Shown: one piece after another, positions 19,252-28,415 of the stretch
Numbering within the stretch: the stretch's first letter is position 1
Layout of the letters: each line of letters opens with the position of its first letter
Origin: an uncultured Oscillibacter sp.
GTDB taxonomy: Bacteria > Bacillota > Clostridia > Oscillospirales > Oscillospiraceae
Assembly: GCA_947577075.1 (NCBI GenBank)
Contig: CANPTW010000006.1
Span: 1 to 64,000 of the forward strand
DNA: 64,000 nucleotides
Reading direction: 5' to 3'
Notes under the pieces: generated by a model
What the model was told of the DNA's origin: nothing
The model's input: the letters and a program-made list of their open reading frames with translations, nothing else
Database searches by the model: none
Made by a program: the position numbers and the translations under genes

Positions 19252-20754
19252 ATGGTACGAAGATTATTCTCCAAAATCGGATGGGGGAAATTCCTGCTTC
19301 TATGGGGATTTTCTCTTGCATTTGGATTGAGCTGTCGAACGAACCAGAAAACAACCCTTCTTGTCCATCTCCTGACGGTGTTGAACGACCAGTATTATTT
19401 TATATTTGCAGTTCTGCCAATACTCCTTTTTTTCTGCGGCAGTGTTATGGAGGATGAATCAGAACTTGTCATCCTCCGGTATGGCCGGTATAGTCGATAC
19501 TTTCTCGCAAAGTGGCGGACATTGATACTTCTATGCTCCGCCGCATGGCTGGGACAAATGGCAACCCTGCTCTTATCCGGTTTGGGAACCCTTTCAGTCA
19601 AAGGATGGAAGGCAGACATATGGTCTAATTCGCAAGACAGTATATTCCCTCTGTTGGCGCAGATTTTCCCTAGTCCTTTTATTGCATTTATTTGCGTGGC
19701 GTTTTATCTCTTGGCCGGATATTGCCTAATTGGACTGATGACCCTATGGCTGGGACATTTCCTTTCCCATTCTTCGGGCATCAAAATATTAGCAGCCTTA
19801 TATGTGCTGACTGTTGCGTGGCTTAAAATTCCCGCTTTCACAAAGTTGCCTCTTTCAATCCTGACCTGCTTAAATCATTGGGTAATGCTTTTGCACAATT
19901 TGACGGAGCCATGGCGCTTTCCTCTCACACTCATTGTTGCGCTTATTTTGATTGCGGGGATGCTATGGAGCGTTCACCAGTGCTGGCAAAAGGACACAGC
20001 TATATCCAGGCGACAAAAAAGCGGACTTGCGGTCTACTATCAAGGTGTCCTGTTTATCCGTGGAAATCTGCTTTTATTGAATGGTTCGATCTTGCTGTCG
20101 GCAGCATGGGCCTTCCTTTCGGGCGGTCCAGTGAAAGACGGATCGGAATGGATCATACGATTATTTGCGGGCCACGGAACGGGTTATTTTCACATGATGG
20201 AGTTTTTTGCTCTGCTGATCGCAGAAGTGCTGCCGCTATGGCCTGTTGGAGGATTGTTTTCTCAGGTGACAAATGGAGGGGCGGCTTTTCAGGTTATCCG
20301 CCTGCGCCGCAAAAAAGAATTATTGGATGCTTTATTGCAGGTTTCCTTTTTATGGCTGATGTTTTGGGGCGTTTGTTTGCTTTGTGTGACGGTAATCCCG
20401 GTTTTGGTCCTGTCAATTCCATTTGATATGAAACTCTTAACCATGTGCATTGGACTTCGCATCCTGGATGTGGGATTACAGTTGTTATTGTTTCTTCTCC
20501 TTCTATGTTATACAAAAAGAGCCACAATAGGATTTCTATGTATTCTGATGTTGCACTTACTATGCGTCCTGCCAGTTCCTTGGTTTCCGGTAGGAATATC
20601 CAGCTTGTACCGCATTTATCTGCCTGAAACAGCCGGTGCTGTTCCGGTCTCCATGGCAGCTTCGGAATTAGCTTTGGGATGGATCGTCTTGCTGGTACGG
20701 TTAAACAAGCGCGGCATACAACAGCTTTTTGATAAATATGGAGGTCTGCTATGA
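19252..20754 (+). CDS. Large multi-TM ABC permease-like protein
   Basis: 500 aa multi-TM; overlaps the ATPase start. Confidence 0.65.
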   Translation: MVRRLFSKIGWGKFLLLWGFSLAFGLSCRTNQKTTLLVHLLTVLNDQYYFIFAVLPILLFFCGSVMEDESELVILRYGRYSRYFLAKWRTLILLCSAAWLGQMATLLLSGLGTLSVKGWKADIWSNSQDSIFPLLAQIFPSPFIAFICVAFYLLAGYCLIGLMTLWLGHFLSHSSGIKILAALYVLTVAWLKIPAFTKLPLSILTCLNHWVMLLHNLTEPWRFPLTLIVALILIAGMLWSVHQCWQKDTAISRRQKSGLAVYYQGVLFIRGNLLLLNGSILLSAAWAFLSGGPVKDGSEWIIRLFAGHGTGYFHMMEFFALLIAEVLPLWPVGGLFSQVTNGGAAFQVIRLRRKKELLDALLQVSFLWLMFWGVCLLCVTVIPVLVLSIPFDMKLLTMCIGLRILDVGLQLLLFLLLLCYTKRATIGFLCILMLHLLCVLPVPWFPVGISSLYRIYLPETAGAVPVSMAASELALGWIVLLVRLNKRGIQQLFDKYGGLL

Positions 20755-21422
20755 GTGCGGTTATTGAATTGAAGGAAGTCAGTAAACACTTTTCCGGCCA
20801 CTCGGTTCTGGATGGTGTTTCATTTTCCGTAGAGGCTGGAAATACCGTTGGCATTGTCGGTTCCAACGGGAGCGGGAAATCAGTCCTGTTTCAAACGATT
20901 TGCGGTTTTCTCCGTCCTGACAGTGGGAGCGTTTGGGTACGGGGCGAAAAACTGGGAGAGGGAAGGGATTTCCCTGATAATGTGGGTGTGCTGATTAACT
21001 CTCCTGGTTTTATCAGCCTGAACACCGGATTGCAGAATCTGCGGTATCTGGCGGGCATCCGTGGTGTTATCGGAGATCAGGAAATCTGCGCCGCCATGCA
21101 GAAGGTGGGCCTTGACCCTGGGGATCGGACGAAGGTAGAGCACTATTCCCTGGGCATGAAGCAAAAGCTGGGGTTGGCGCAGGCTATCATGGAAGGGCAG
21201 GATATTCTAATTCTGGATGAACCCTTCAATGCGTTGGATTACAAAACTTATAACGATATGAAAGAAATCCTTCGTATCCTTCACGCAGAAGGAAAAACAA
21301 TTCTACTCACTTCCCATAATTATGAGGACTTGGAAACTCTATGCGATCAAATTTATGCGCTGGAGGATGGGCGTTTGACCGTTTTGTCCAATGAAGAAAT
21401 GAAACGGCGCTTTCGCGGGTGA
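20751..21422 (+). CDS. ABC transporter ATP-binding protein
   Basis: GSNGSGKSVLFQ, YSLGMKQKLGLAQAI, ILILDEPFNALD. Confidence 0.92.
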   Translation: MSAVIELKEVSKHFSGHSVLDGVSFSVEAGNTVGIVGSNGSGKSVLFQTICGFLRPDSGSVWVRGEKLGEGRDFPDNVGVLINSPGFISLNTGLQNLRYLAGIRGVIGDQEICAAMQKVGLDPGDRTKVEHYSLGMKQKLGLAQAIMEGQDILILDEPFNALDYKTYNDMKEILRILHAEGKTILLTSHNYEDLETLCDQIYALEDGRLTVLSNEEMKRRFRG

Positions 21423-21554
21423 ATCCTCCCGACCTTTGATATAAACAAAAAGGAGTCTCCTTCGGCTATGGAGAAAAGTAATTGCGGCATTTCAGCGCAT
21501 TTTGGAAAAAATTTGAAGGATTTTCAAAGGAAAGGACAAAGATTAACAAGCAAA

Positions 21555-21617
21555 AAATAAATCTCATGGTGGGACGCGATTCCCGACCAGAATCAAATCC
21601 CACCATGAGATTTATTT
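21555..21617. repeat. ICE palindromic repeat, hairpin copy G
   Basis: As copy F; direct repeat 5.4 kb away. Confidence 0.9.
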
Positions 21618-21707
21618 ATGTAGTATACTGGTGAGCCCCGGTTTCTGCCCGGAATAAAATCTCACTATGGGATTTATATTTACCATTATGCTATAAGGAG
21701 ACCGTCT

Positions 21708-22814
21708 ATGAATTTCATCAAAAAAACTTGGATATTGATTGTCCTTTGCCTGCTTCTGACCGCTTGCGGCGCAGATTCGTCAACAGCGCCCGTTGACCCG
21801 CCGGAAAATCCGCCCGTGGAAACCGCCAATGAACCCGTTCCCGGCGTGATTTTTACTTATAATAGAAAGAACTACGACTTACAGGAGCGGAACCCCATAG
21901 TCAATGCGCTCACGGCGGAGACCCCGGTGGGTAGCGTGATCGTGGTAGAGGGGCACATTGGTCCCGATGCGGGTTATTATGGCATCTTCGACACGGAGAC
22001 AGAAACGTTTGTAAAGGACATTGAGGGAGCCAATCTGACCTGGAGAGACGATGATATTACAACAGCGGCTTACAATCTCTGGTCTGAGATATACAACTAT
22101 GACGGCGGCCTGCTTGCCGATCTGGATTTATCAGAGTCCGAATATATCTGCGGCCTCACCTGGAAGGACAGTCAGCACCTGACGGCGGAGATCCGTTCTA
22201 TCAACAGTGAAACCCCGGAGGCTTTGGAAGTCATAGTAGGTGAAGGAGCACCGCAATCCCCGAAGCCGGCGAAAATACGGCTAAATGGTGAAACGATTCC
22301 CTGGGATCAGTTCCCCATTCCAGAGGCGGAAGCGTTTGGCCTCACGGGCGAGGACGCCAGTCTATATGAAGCAGCTGTTAGTCAGTTCAACCGTAACGAA
22401 ACGCCGGAGTATTTCACATCTGACGGTGACTTGGATCTGATTCTCCCCTCCATTAGCGTGTTTGGCAAGTACACAACTGATGAGGGCAATACCGCATATG
22501 TTGTCAATTTCGTGAAATGCTTTTTCTATGACCTCGGGAATGGACTTGCCGACCTCAGCAATCCGGTTTATACATACGAATCCATAAATAACTTGGCATC
22601 CATTGCTTTGGATCGTGACGGAAACCTAGTTTCCTTTGATGAATTTGGCGATGGGGAGGACGATTCCGCCGTTTACCGATTCTGCGGTCCCTTGACGGAC
22701 ATTGCAGAAAAGCTCCTTGCTCCCGGCGGCTGGCCGGAGGAAAGCGCCCGTATTCCTGATACGGGCAGATATGAGGAGATGCTGCAACAATACCTGGATT
22801 ACTATTTTGAGTGA
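21708..22814 (+). CDS. Lipoprotein, unknown function
   Basis: Lipobox LLLTACGAD. Confidence 0.65.
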   Translation: MNFIKKTWILIVLCLLLTACGADSSTAPVDPPENPPVETANEPVPGVIFTYNRKNYDLQERNPIVNALTAETPVGSVIVVEGHIGPDAGYYGIFDTETETFVKDIEGANLTWRDDDITTAAYNLWSEIYNYDGGLLADLDLSESEYICGLTWKDSQHLTAEIRSINSETPEALEVIVGEGAPQSPKPAKIRLNGETIPWDQFPIPEAEAFGLTGEDASLYEAAVSQFNRNETPEYFTSDGDLDLILPSISVFGKYTTDEGNTAYVVNFVKCFFYDLGNGLADLSNPVYTYESINNLASIALDRDGNLVSFDEFGDGEDDSAVYRFCGPLTDIAEKLLAPGGWPEESARIPDTGRYEEMLQQYLDYYFE

Positions 22815-22933
22815 TATAATTTTGGATTAGAGAAGAAAAATGGAAACAGCCACGAACGTGCAGAAAAGATCGCGGCGCATTGGTATTGATTCCAAATGAG
22901 ATTTTGATTTTAGAATAGGGGGCCTATATTCAA

Positions 22934-23671
22934 ATGAAAAAGAAAATCTTTCTTGCCCTCACAATTCTGGCGGCTTTTTTCTTTTTGAGCACGTTGTGGT
23001 TCCATACAGCTGGCTTTCAAGACGGGGAAAAAGATCGCGAAGCCCTTAAAACCACCCAGATACCCTCCGTTGAGGTAAAGGGAACGACTTATGTGATTAC
23101 CAGCGTATTTGAGGGGGCCTCGGAATGCCCGGAGGGCTTCGCCTATGCCGGAGAAATCGCGGTGTCTGGCTCCGATACTCTCAAACCTTACTATATCAAT
23201 CCAGATCGCCCGGAGTGGGTTTACATTTATCAGGAGTGCCGAGGCCAGCAGACCCAGGAACCCTATATGGGCTATGTCCGCTATGTAGAGGAGGTCCTTC
23301 GATGGGTTACGCTGCTTCGGTATCAGGGGGAAGTCTATATCTTTTTGAACGACACCTATTATCTGCCCTATCAGACAGAGGTGGCCCCGTCCGATCAGGC
23401 CCGGTATGACGCCGTTCCTTATGACAGTGTCCTTCGAGAATTGCCGGAGGGTTTTCAGCCAGTGGGTAAAACCGTGTTTGACGAACGTGATCTGGTGCCC
23501 ACCTTGGAACTTGGATGCAATAGACTTCCGGGACAGCAGGTGCTGGCCGATCCGAAAGAGCCGGATATTCTGCTGCTGCGCAACTATTCGAGCGGGCTGG
23601 AGGGACCGGAATATTGGGTTTTTGTCCGATTCCAGGACGAGAAGCCCAAAACATCCGAATCTTTATCTTGA
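22934..23671 (+). CDS. Secreted/membrane hypothetical protein
   Basis: N-terminal TM, 245 aa. Confidence 0.6.
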   Translation: MKKKIFLALTILAAFFFLSTLWFHTAGFQDGEKDREALKTTQIPSVEVKGTTYVITSVFEGASECPEGFAYAGEIAVSGSDTLKPYYINPDRPEWVYIYQECRGQQTQEPYMGYVRYVEEVLRWVTLLRYQGEVYIFLNDTYYLPYQTEVAPSDQARYDAVPYDSVLRELPEGFQPVGKTVFDERDLVPTLELGCNRLPGQQVLADPKEPDILLLRNYSSGLEGPEYWVFVRFQDEKPKTSESLS

Positions 23672-23723
23672 GAAGTGGTGTCAGTAAAACATAGTTTGAA
23701 CTCACGGGATTAGGGGGTATATA

Positions 23724-24839
23724 GTGAGAAAGAAGAAGCGTCTGCCTGTCATAATCGCTTTTGCAGCTGTTTCTCTGATAGGCATATTATGGGTTACGAT
23801 GCCTGTGGCCGCGCGGCTATCTTGCAGTCTGCGGATTTCCTGCGCAAGCGCCGCCGCTGAGGAAGATGCTGTTGACTACGTGACATACGACAACGGACGT
23901 CTCGTCTTTGCAAATATAGAAACCCTGCAATTTTTTTCAAAGATGGTTTTGAAAGGAGAACTGGAGGATGTGACAGGCTGCGCTCTTGCCCCGTGGCCTA
24001 TCCCCACTTACTATATTGATGATTGGCAGATTGGCGGAAACGATTGCCTGCTATATCATCATTTTGGCAGGATTTACATCATTACTCCAAAGGGCGAAAC
24101 CGCGCGGCAGCATTTCGCAAAGCTCATAGACAACGCAATGGCGTTTTATCAAGATGAATCCGGTCAGATTCATGAGATCCAGTCCTGTATGGCGGATCGG
24201 GTAGAGATTTACCATAAAGCAGGAGACGGGGCACAAGATACCACAGTAACCGTTACAGATAAAATAACGGTTTTGGAACTGGTGGCAATGTACGATGCTC
24301 TCCAAACAAATGCGACCAATCGCTCCATGGCGGATGACCCTTTTGTCCTGACATTTTATCAGGAGGACAAATTGCTCTGGACTTGGTGTATCGCCCCTTG
24401 GGAGAATGACGGAAGGGTTATAACCGCCAGTTCATTAAAACATGGAAATTATATGGTCAAAAACGGATTTGATTTTGACAGGCTGGCAGAGCTGTCAAAG
24501 GGACAACGAACGGAACCACAAGATGAAGTCATTTTGCTTTCCGACCTGATTTCCTCTGATGTGTCAAGTGTCAAAGTGAACGGCCAGGGGGAAACGGTTG
24601 AACTGAATGAATTAGAACTGGAGGAGTTCTTTGAAATCGCAAAAGGAATTGAGTACCGCATCGCTGGTGAGGGAGAGAAAGATATGATAGCCGCCCCAGG
24701 TGCGGCAACGATCACTATTACGGTTCAATATCTTGACGGCGAAAGCGAGCAATTCACGCTACCGTATTGTCTGCATGAGGATACGATGTACATTGCCCCC
24801 GCGCAATCCATTGCTCCATTTTCACGCTATTTCCCCTGA
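23724..24839 (+). CDS. Secreted/membrane hypothetical protein
   Basis: N-terminal TM, 371 aa. Confidence 0.6.
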   Translation: MRKKKRLPVIIAFAAVSLIGILWVTMPVAARLSCSLRISCASAAAEEDAVDYVTYDNGRLVFANIETLQFFSKMVLKGELEDVTGCALAPWPIPTYYIDDWQIGGNDCLLYHHFGRIYIITPKGETARQHFAKLIDNAMAFYQDESGQIHEIQSCMADRVEIYHKAGDGAQDTTVTVTDKITVLELVAMYDALQTNATNRSMADDPFVLTFYQEDKLLWTWCIAPWENDGRVITASSLKHGNYMVKNGFDFDRLAELSKGQRTEPQDEVILLSDLISSDVSSVKVNGQGETVELNELELEEFFEIAKGIEYRIAGEGEKDMIAAPGAATITITVQYLDGESEQFTLPYCLHEDTMYIAPAQSIAPFSRYFP

Positions 24840-24955
24840 AGTCCTCTTGGCCCCCCAATACAGTGGATTGTTGTTCGGGAGAATGACAGGATGGCCATAA
24901 GTGTCAGTTCGTTAGCTGGTACACCGTTAAATTCTCAAGAATAATGTCAAATTAT

Positions 24956-24996
24956 CTGCCGTACAACGGCAAAAGAAAAAAGCCGTTGTACAGCAG
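24956..24996. terminator. Strong hairpin CTGCCGTACAACGGC/GCCGTTGTACAGCAG
   Basis: 15-bp arms with one wobble, 11-nt A-rich loop, intergenic. Confidence 0.55.
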
Positions 24997-25231
24997 AAAA
25001 TTGTTATGCTCCATTATACTGAACAGCGGCTTTTGAGAAATCAAAGCCGCCGCTTTTTATCTATCATATAAATGAGGGCCCGCGGCATAGAGGGATGCCG
25101 CGATGCTGCTTCAAAACATTTTTGAAAAAAGAAACTCCTTTCAACCCCAAAAATCACCTTTTCAACCAGGGGGCTATATGCCCCCGGATATAAAATACAA
25201 TGTAGGGAAATTTCATATTGCTTTATATCCC

Positions 25232-25266
25232 GCCCGGCTGGCCTATAACCAGCCGGGCATTTTTTG
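25232..25266 (+). terminator. Terminator/attenuator upstream of the Orf7-like sigma gene
   Basis: GCCCGGCTGG cctataa CCAGCCGGGC then ATTTTTTG. Confidence 0.7.
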
Positions 25267-25407
25267 TCGAATTTCGCCGCTGTCTAAAAATTTTCAAAAA
25301 TATTTTTCAAAAAAGGCCCATTTAGCGGGCAGCGAAAGACGGCGGCGGTGTCTTGGTAGCGGAAAGGGAGAGGACCACCTTATCCCCCAACGAAAGGGGG
25401 TGAGAAA

Positions 25408-25839
25408 TTGGGATCGATCCCCCGCGACTATGACGAGCGGGTCCGCTTTGACGCATTTTGCAAGGCGGTCCTGCGAAACGAAGCCCGGAACCATATGCGG
25501 GACCTGCGCCGTCAGCGGAGGCATGAGACTTCGCTGGACGCTGTTCCGCAGGAGGAAATGGACAAGCTCTCCACGGTGGACCATTACCCCAGCGACAGCC
25601 ACGTGTTTTCCTCGCATGGGTATGACCTGCTGATCGACAACGAGCTTGTGGCCGATGCCTTCGCCGGTTTGTCCGCCACGGAGCAGAGCATTTTGATTCT
25701 GCGCTGTGTGCTGGACCTGACGGACGAGGAGATCGGCGGCCTCCTGGGAATGTCCAGGAGCGCCGTACAGCGGCGCAGGACAAAAACCCTGGAGGGACTT
25801 CGGGTGAATTTGACGGCATTGATGCCGAAGGGAGGTTGA
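25408..25839 (+). CDS. Sigma-70 region 4-like regulator (Tn916 Orf7-like)
   Basis: LSATEQSILILRCVLDLTDEEIGGLLGMSRSAVQRRRTKTL. Confidence 0.85.
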   Translation: MGSIPRDYDERVRFDAFCKAVLRNEARNHMRDLRRQRRHETSLDAVPQEEMDKLSTVDHYPSDSHVFSSHGYDLLIDNELVADAFAGLSATEQSILILRCVLDLTDEEIGGLLGMSRSAVQRRRTKTLEGLRVNLTALMPKGG

Positions 25840-25845
25840 AAGCAA

Positions 25846-26082
25846 ATGAAACGGCCCCATCACAAGGGAAGAGAGCTGCTGCCCCTTTCGGTGATCCATG
25901 CGGCCCAGGCCGGGGACGCCGAGGCCATGGAGCAGATTCTGCGGTACTACGGAGGCTACATAAACAAGCTCTGCACCCGGAAACTCTATGACGAAGGGGG
26001 ATTCCCCCATGAGTGCCTGGACGAGTACATGAAGCGCCGTCTGGAGATTAAGCTCATTCAGGCCATCGTCACCACGAGCTGA
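25846..26082 (+). CDS. HTH conjugative-transposon regulator (Tn916 Orf8-like)
   Basis: LSVIHAAQAGDAEAMEQILRYYGGYINKL. Confidence 0.85.
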   Translation: MKRPHHKGRELLPLSVIHAAQAGDAEAMEQILRYYGGYINKLCTRKLYDEGGFPHECLDEYMKRRLEIKLIQAIVTTS

Positions 26083-26496
26083 CGAGGCAGACCAGCCGGA
26101 ACGGCTTACCCTTTCCCCGTTCCGACTGCTGAACTTGCTGGACCTTGACAAAGAAAGCCCGCAAGATAACGGCGGTGCAGCATAGGGCAACGGATACATT
26201 CTGTTCGCGCCGAGCCGGACGGCGAATGCGCCATGACACTTTTCCCCTACGGGGAAAAGCCGAGCGAACCACATCGCGCCGGAAAGCAAGGGTGGTACCT
26301 TGCGGGCAACGACACGCGAACAGGGCAGATACTCCCTTACAGCCACAGTCCGAGCGTTCAAAGCGTCGCAGGCGATGGGTAGGGCCGCGTGAGGACCACG
26401 CGGGGGTGAAAGTCCCGTGGAGCTGGTGAGCCGCCAGCCGTCCGATTCATGCCCGTGAAAAAGCCGCACGCCATTCGTGCGGCCGTCCCTATCAAC

Positions 26497-26573
26497 AATA
26501 AATCCCACCGTGAGACACAAATCCAGGGGAAGCGGGGGAACCTAAAATAAATCCCACGGTGAGACGCGAATCC
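26497..26573 (+). repeat. ICE repeat copies I1 and I2 in tandem upstream of the TnpW-like gene
   Basis: AATAAATCCCACCGTGAGACACAAATCC and AAATAAATCCCACGGTGAGACGCGAATCC. Confidence 0.88.
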
Positions 26574-26592
26574 ATGAGAAAGGGTGTTCACA

Positions 26593-26751
26593 TTGGCTGG
26601 TAAGAATTTGAATAGACAGCCCGATGTTGAAGAAATCAAAATCGGCAGCACGACTTACATCGTGAATGGATATTTCGCCGCCAGCGGCGTCACTGTTTCT
26701 GAAAAAATCAAGCGTTTACTTGACAAGGAAACCAAGCAGAAAACTTGCTGA
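26593..26751 (+). CDS. TnpW-like transposon-encoded small protein
   Basis: TTG start, 52 aa: AGKNLNRQPDVEEIKIGSTTYIVNGYFAASGVTVSEKIKRLLDKETKQKTC. Confidence 0.65.
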   Translation: MAGKNLNRQPDVEEIKIGSTTYIVNGYFAASGVTVSEKIKRLLDKETKQKTC

Positions 26752-26838
26752 CTTCCTCAAAAATTTGACGCTTTTCTTGACATTTGATATAATATAAGTG
26801 TCACAAGGCAAGAAACGGTGACTGCCGGATTGGAGGCT

Positions 26839-27249
26839 ATGATGAACAGGCAGTTCAAGCAGATCACAGCGATTTATACCCGCGTTGACGGCGGGAATTT
26901 TGACACGGAAGAATCGATCTCCCATCAGAAAGCGTCCCTTACCGAGTATGCGCGGGAACACGGCTTGACGAATATCCGCGTTTACTCCGACTGCGGTTTT
27001 AGCGCCTATGATGAGACGCGCCCGGCGTTTGTGGGGCTGGAAAACGACATCCGCCACGGTAAGGTATCGGCCCTTGTCCTTTTCGATCTGCCGCGCCTTT
27101 CCAGGGACTACATTATCATCAGCGAGTGGATTGAAACGTTCCTGCCCCGCTATCATGTCAGCCTACACTCTATCAAGGAGCAGATTACACCGGAGCGGCC
27201 TATCCCTCTTGCGCTGCCCATTGCGGCGCTGTTTGGAGGTGGGCGGTAA
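26839..27249 (+). CDS. Resolvase-domain-only protein, apparently lacking the catalytic serine
   Basis: AIYTRVDGGNFDTEESISHQKASLTEYAREHG...LVLFDLPRLSRDY. Confidence 0.75.
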   Translation: MMNRQFKQITAIYTRVDGGNFDTEESISHQKASLTEYAREHGLTNIRVYSDCGFSAYDETRPAFVGLENDIRHGKVSALVLFDLPRLSRDYIIISEWIETFLPRYHVSLHSIKEQITPERPIPLALPIAALFGGGR

Positions 27250-27350
27250 TGGCAACCTTGCAAACGATGAATGAGAAATGGACAGCCCTCTACGTCCGCC
27301 TCTCCCGCGATGACGAGAACGAAGGGGACAGCAACAGCATTGCTCACCAA

Positions 27351-28415
27351 GAGAACATTTGTCAAGGGAGATTTCACCATAAAGATGAAATCCCCCCGAT
27401 AACCCGGAATTGCTTATGCGCATTTTACACTGAAGCCTTTTTTCCAAATAAGACAAATAACCAAGGAATAAAGTAATTCAGAAAGCCAATAAAAGGTATA
27501 GTGATTGACATATGCTCCCGCAAATAAAAACCAAGTGATGACGGAAACCCCATCCATTCCAAAGGCATTGCCAATCGCATAAAGACTACAGCGGCGGGGC
27601 CTGTCGTACTTCCTGAAAGGACTTGGATAACCCATAACAAAAGGCCATATACAACAACAATAGATGCCGAAACAAATATTTCCATGCGAGTTTCATTACG
27701 TAGCAGAGCAATCCAGCCAAGAAGCAAGAACACTATCAATAGTCCTCCACTCGTCAAAAGAGACACCTTGCTGTCGATAACACCTGGTTCAATCACACCA
27801 AAACGCAATACGATTCGGACATAGCAAGGAGTATAGAGCAAGCCCGCTATCACTGAAATCAGAGGAATACGCCAGAAACTCTTTTTATATTTCTTTAGCT
27901 TTTCCATTTTTGATAGTCCCTCCTCACAAATACTGATTTACCGATTTACCACGAGCCAAGTATACCACCAATGGGAATGACATTCAACCCTCATTTATAG
28001 GCGCTGATAGTAGTGGCAAGCAATGCGCCGGTATATACCCGGCACAGCTTGTTGGTGGCCGATGGCCCCCAAGCCCCCAGTGCATCGGCGCAGCTCCGCC
28101 CGATGCACAAGCCGCTGTTGGCGTCTGCTGGTATATACCGGCAGGGCAGGACGCCCCCGGCGGAGCCGCCCCCGGAGGGCGCATGGCTGCCGTCAGGCAG
28201 TACCACCATCGGCCCCTGGCCGGTGGTGAGTAAGTGCGCTCTTCGCAGAGGGCCGACAAAGAGAACGGAGCGCCCAGGTCATCCCCAGACGCTCCCGCTT
28301 CGGTTCCCTCCTGCTGGTTGATCACCGCCTTTCCAGCCTGTGTCATTTTGCCACAAATGAACCATCAGCCAATGTGTATTTGGATGGTGAAACCACCCTT
28401 TACACAATACATCTC
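27351..28415. mobile_element. 1065-bp inverted-repeat-ended element without a recognisable transposase
   Basis: Ends GAGA...AAGGGAGATTTCACCAT and ATGGTGAAACCACCCTTT...TCTC; flanked by AA/AA; removal plus one AA restores the recombinase ORF. Confidence 0.8.
27425..27907 (-). CDS. Membrane-protein passenger gene of the inserted element; paralog of the protein at 34513-35031
   Basis: 160 aa; shared (R/M)EIF.SASI... and C-terminal LVFGKKA motifs. Confidence 0.65.
   Translation of the reverse strand: MEKLKKYKKSFWRIPLISVIAGLLYTPCYVRIVLRFGVIEPGVIDSKVSLLTSGGLLIVFLLLGWIALLRNETRMEIFVSASIVVVYGLLLWVIQVLSGSTTGPAAVVFMRLAMPLEWMGFPSSLGFYLREHMSITIPFIGFLNYFIPWLFVLFGKKASV

Noticed and set aside
25081-25110. 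GCGGCAT...ATGCCGC hairpin
   Set aside because: Short arms and no clear context; not enough to call a riboswitch or terminator.
26145-26429. 94-aa ORF rich in Arg/Lys
   Set aside because: Overlaps the hairpin-rich segment; composition looks like translated structured RNA.
28013-28321. Pro-rich ORFs in the tail of the inserted element
   Set aside because: Palindrome-rich GC sequence open in several frames at once; no coding signature.
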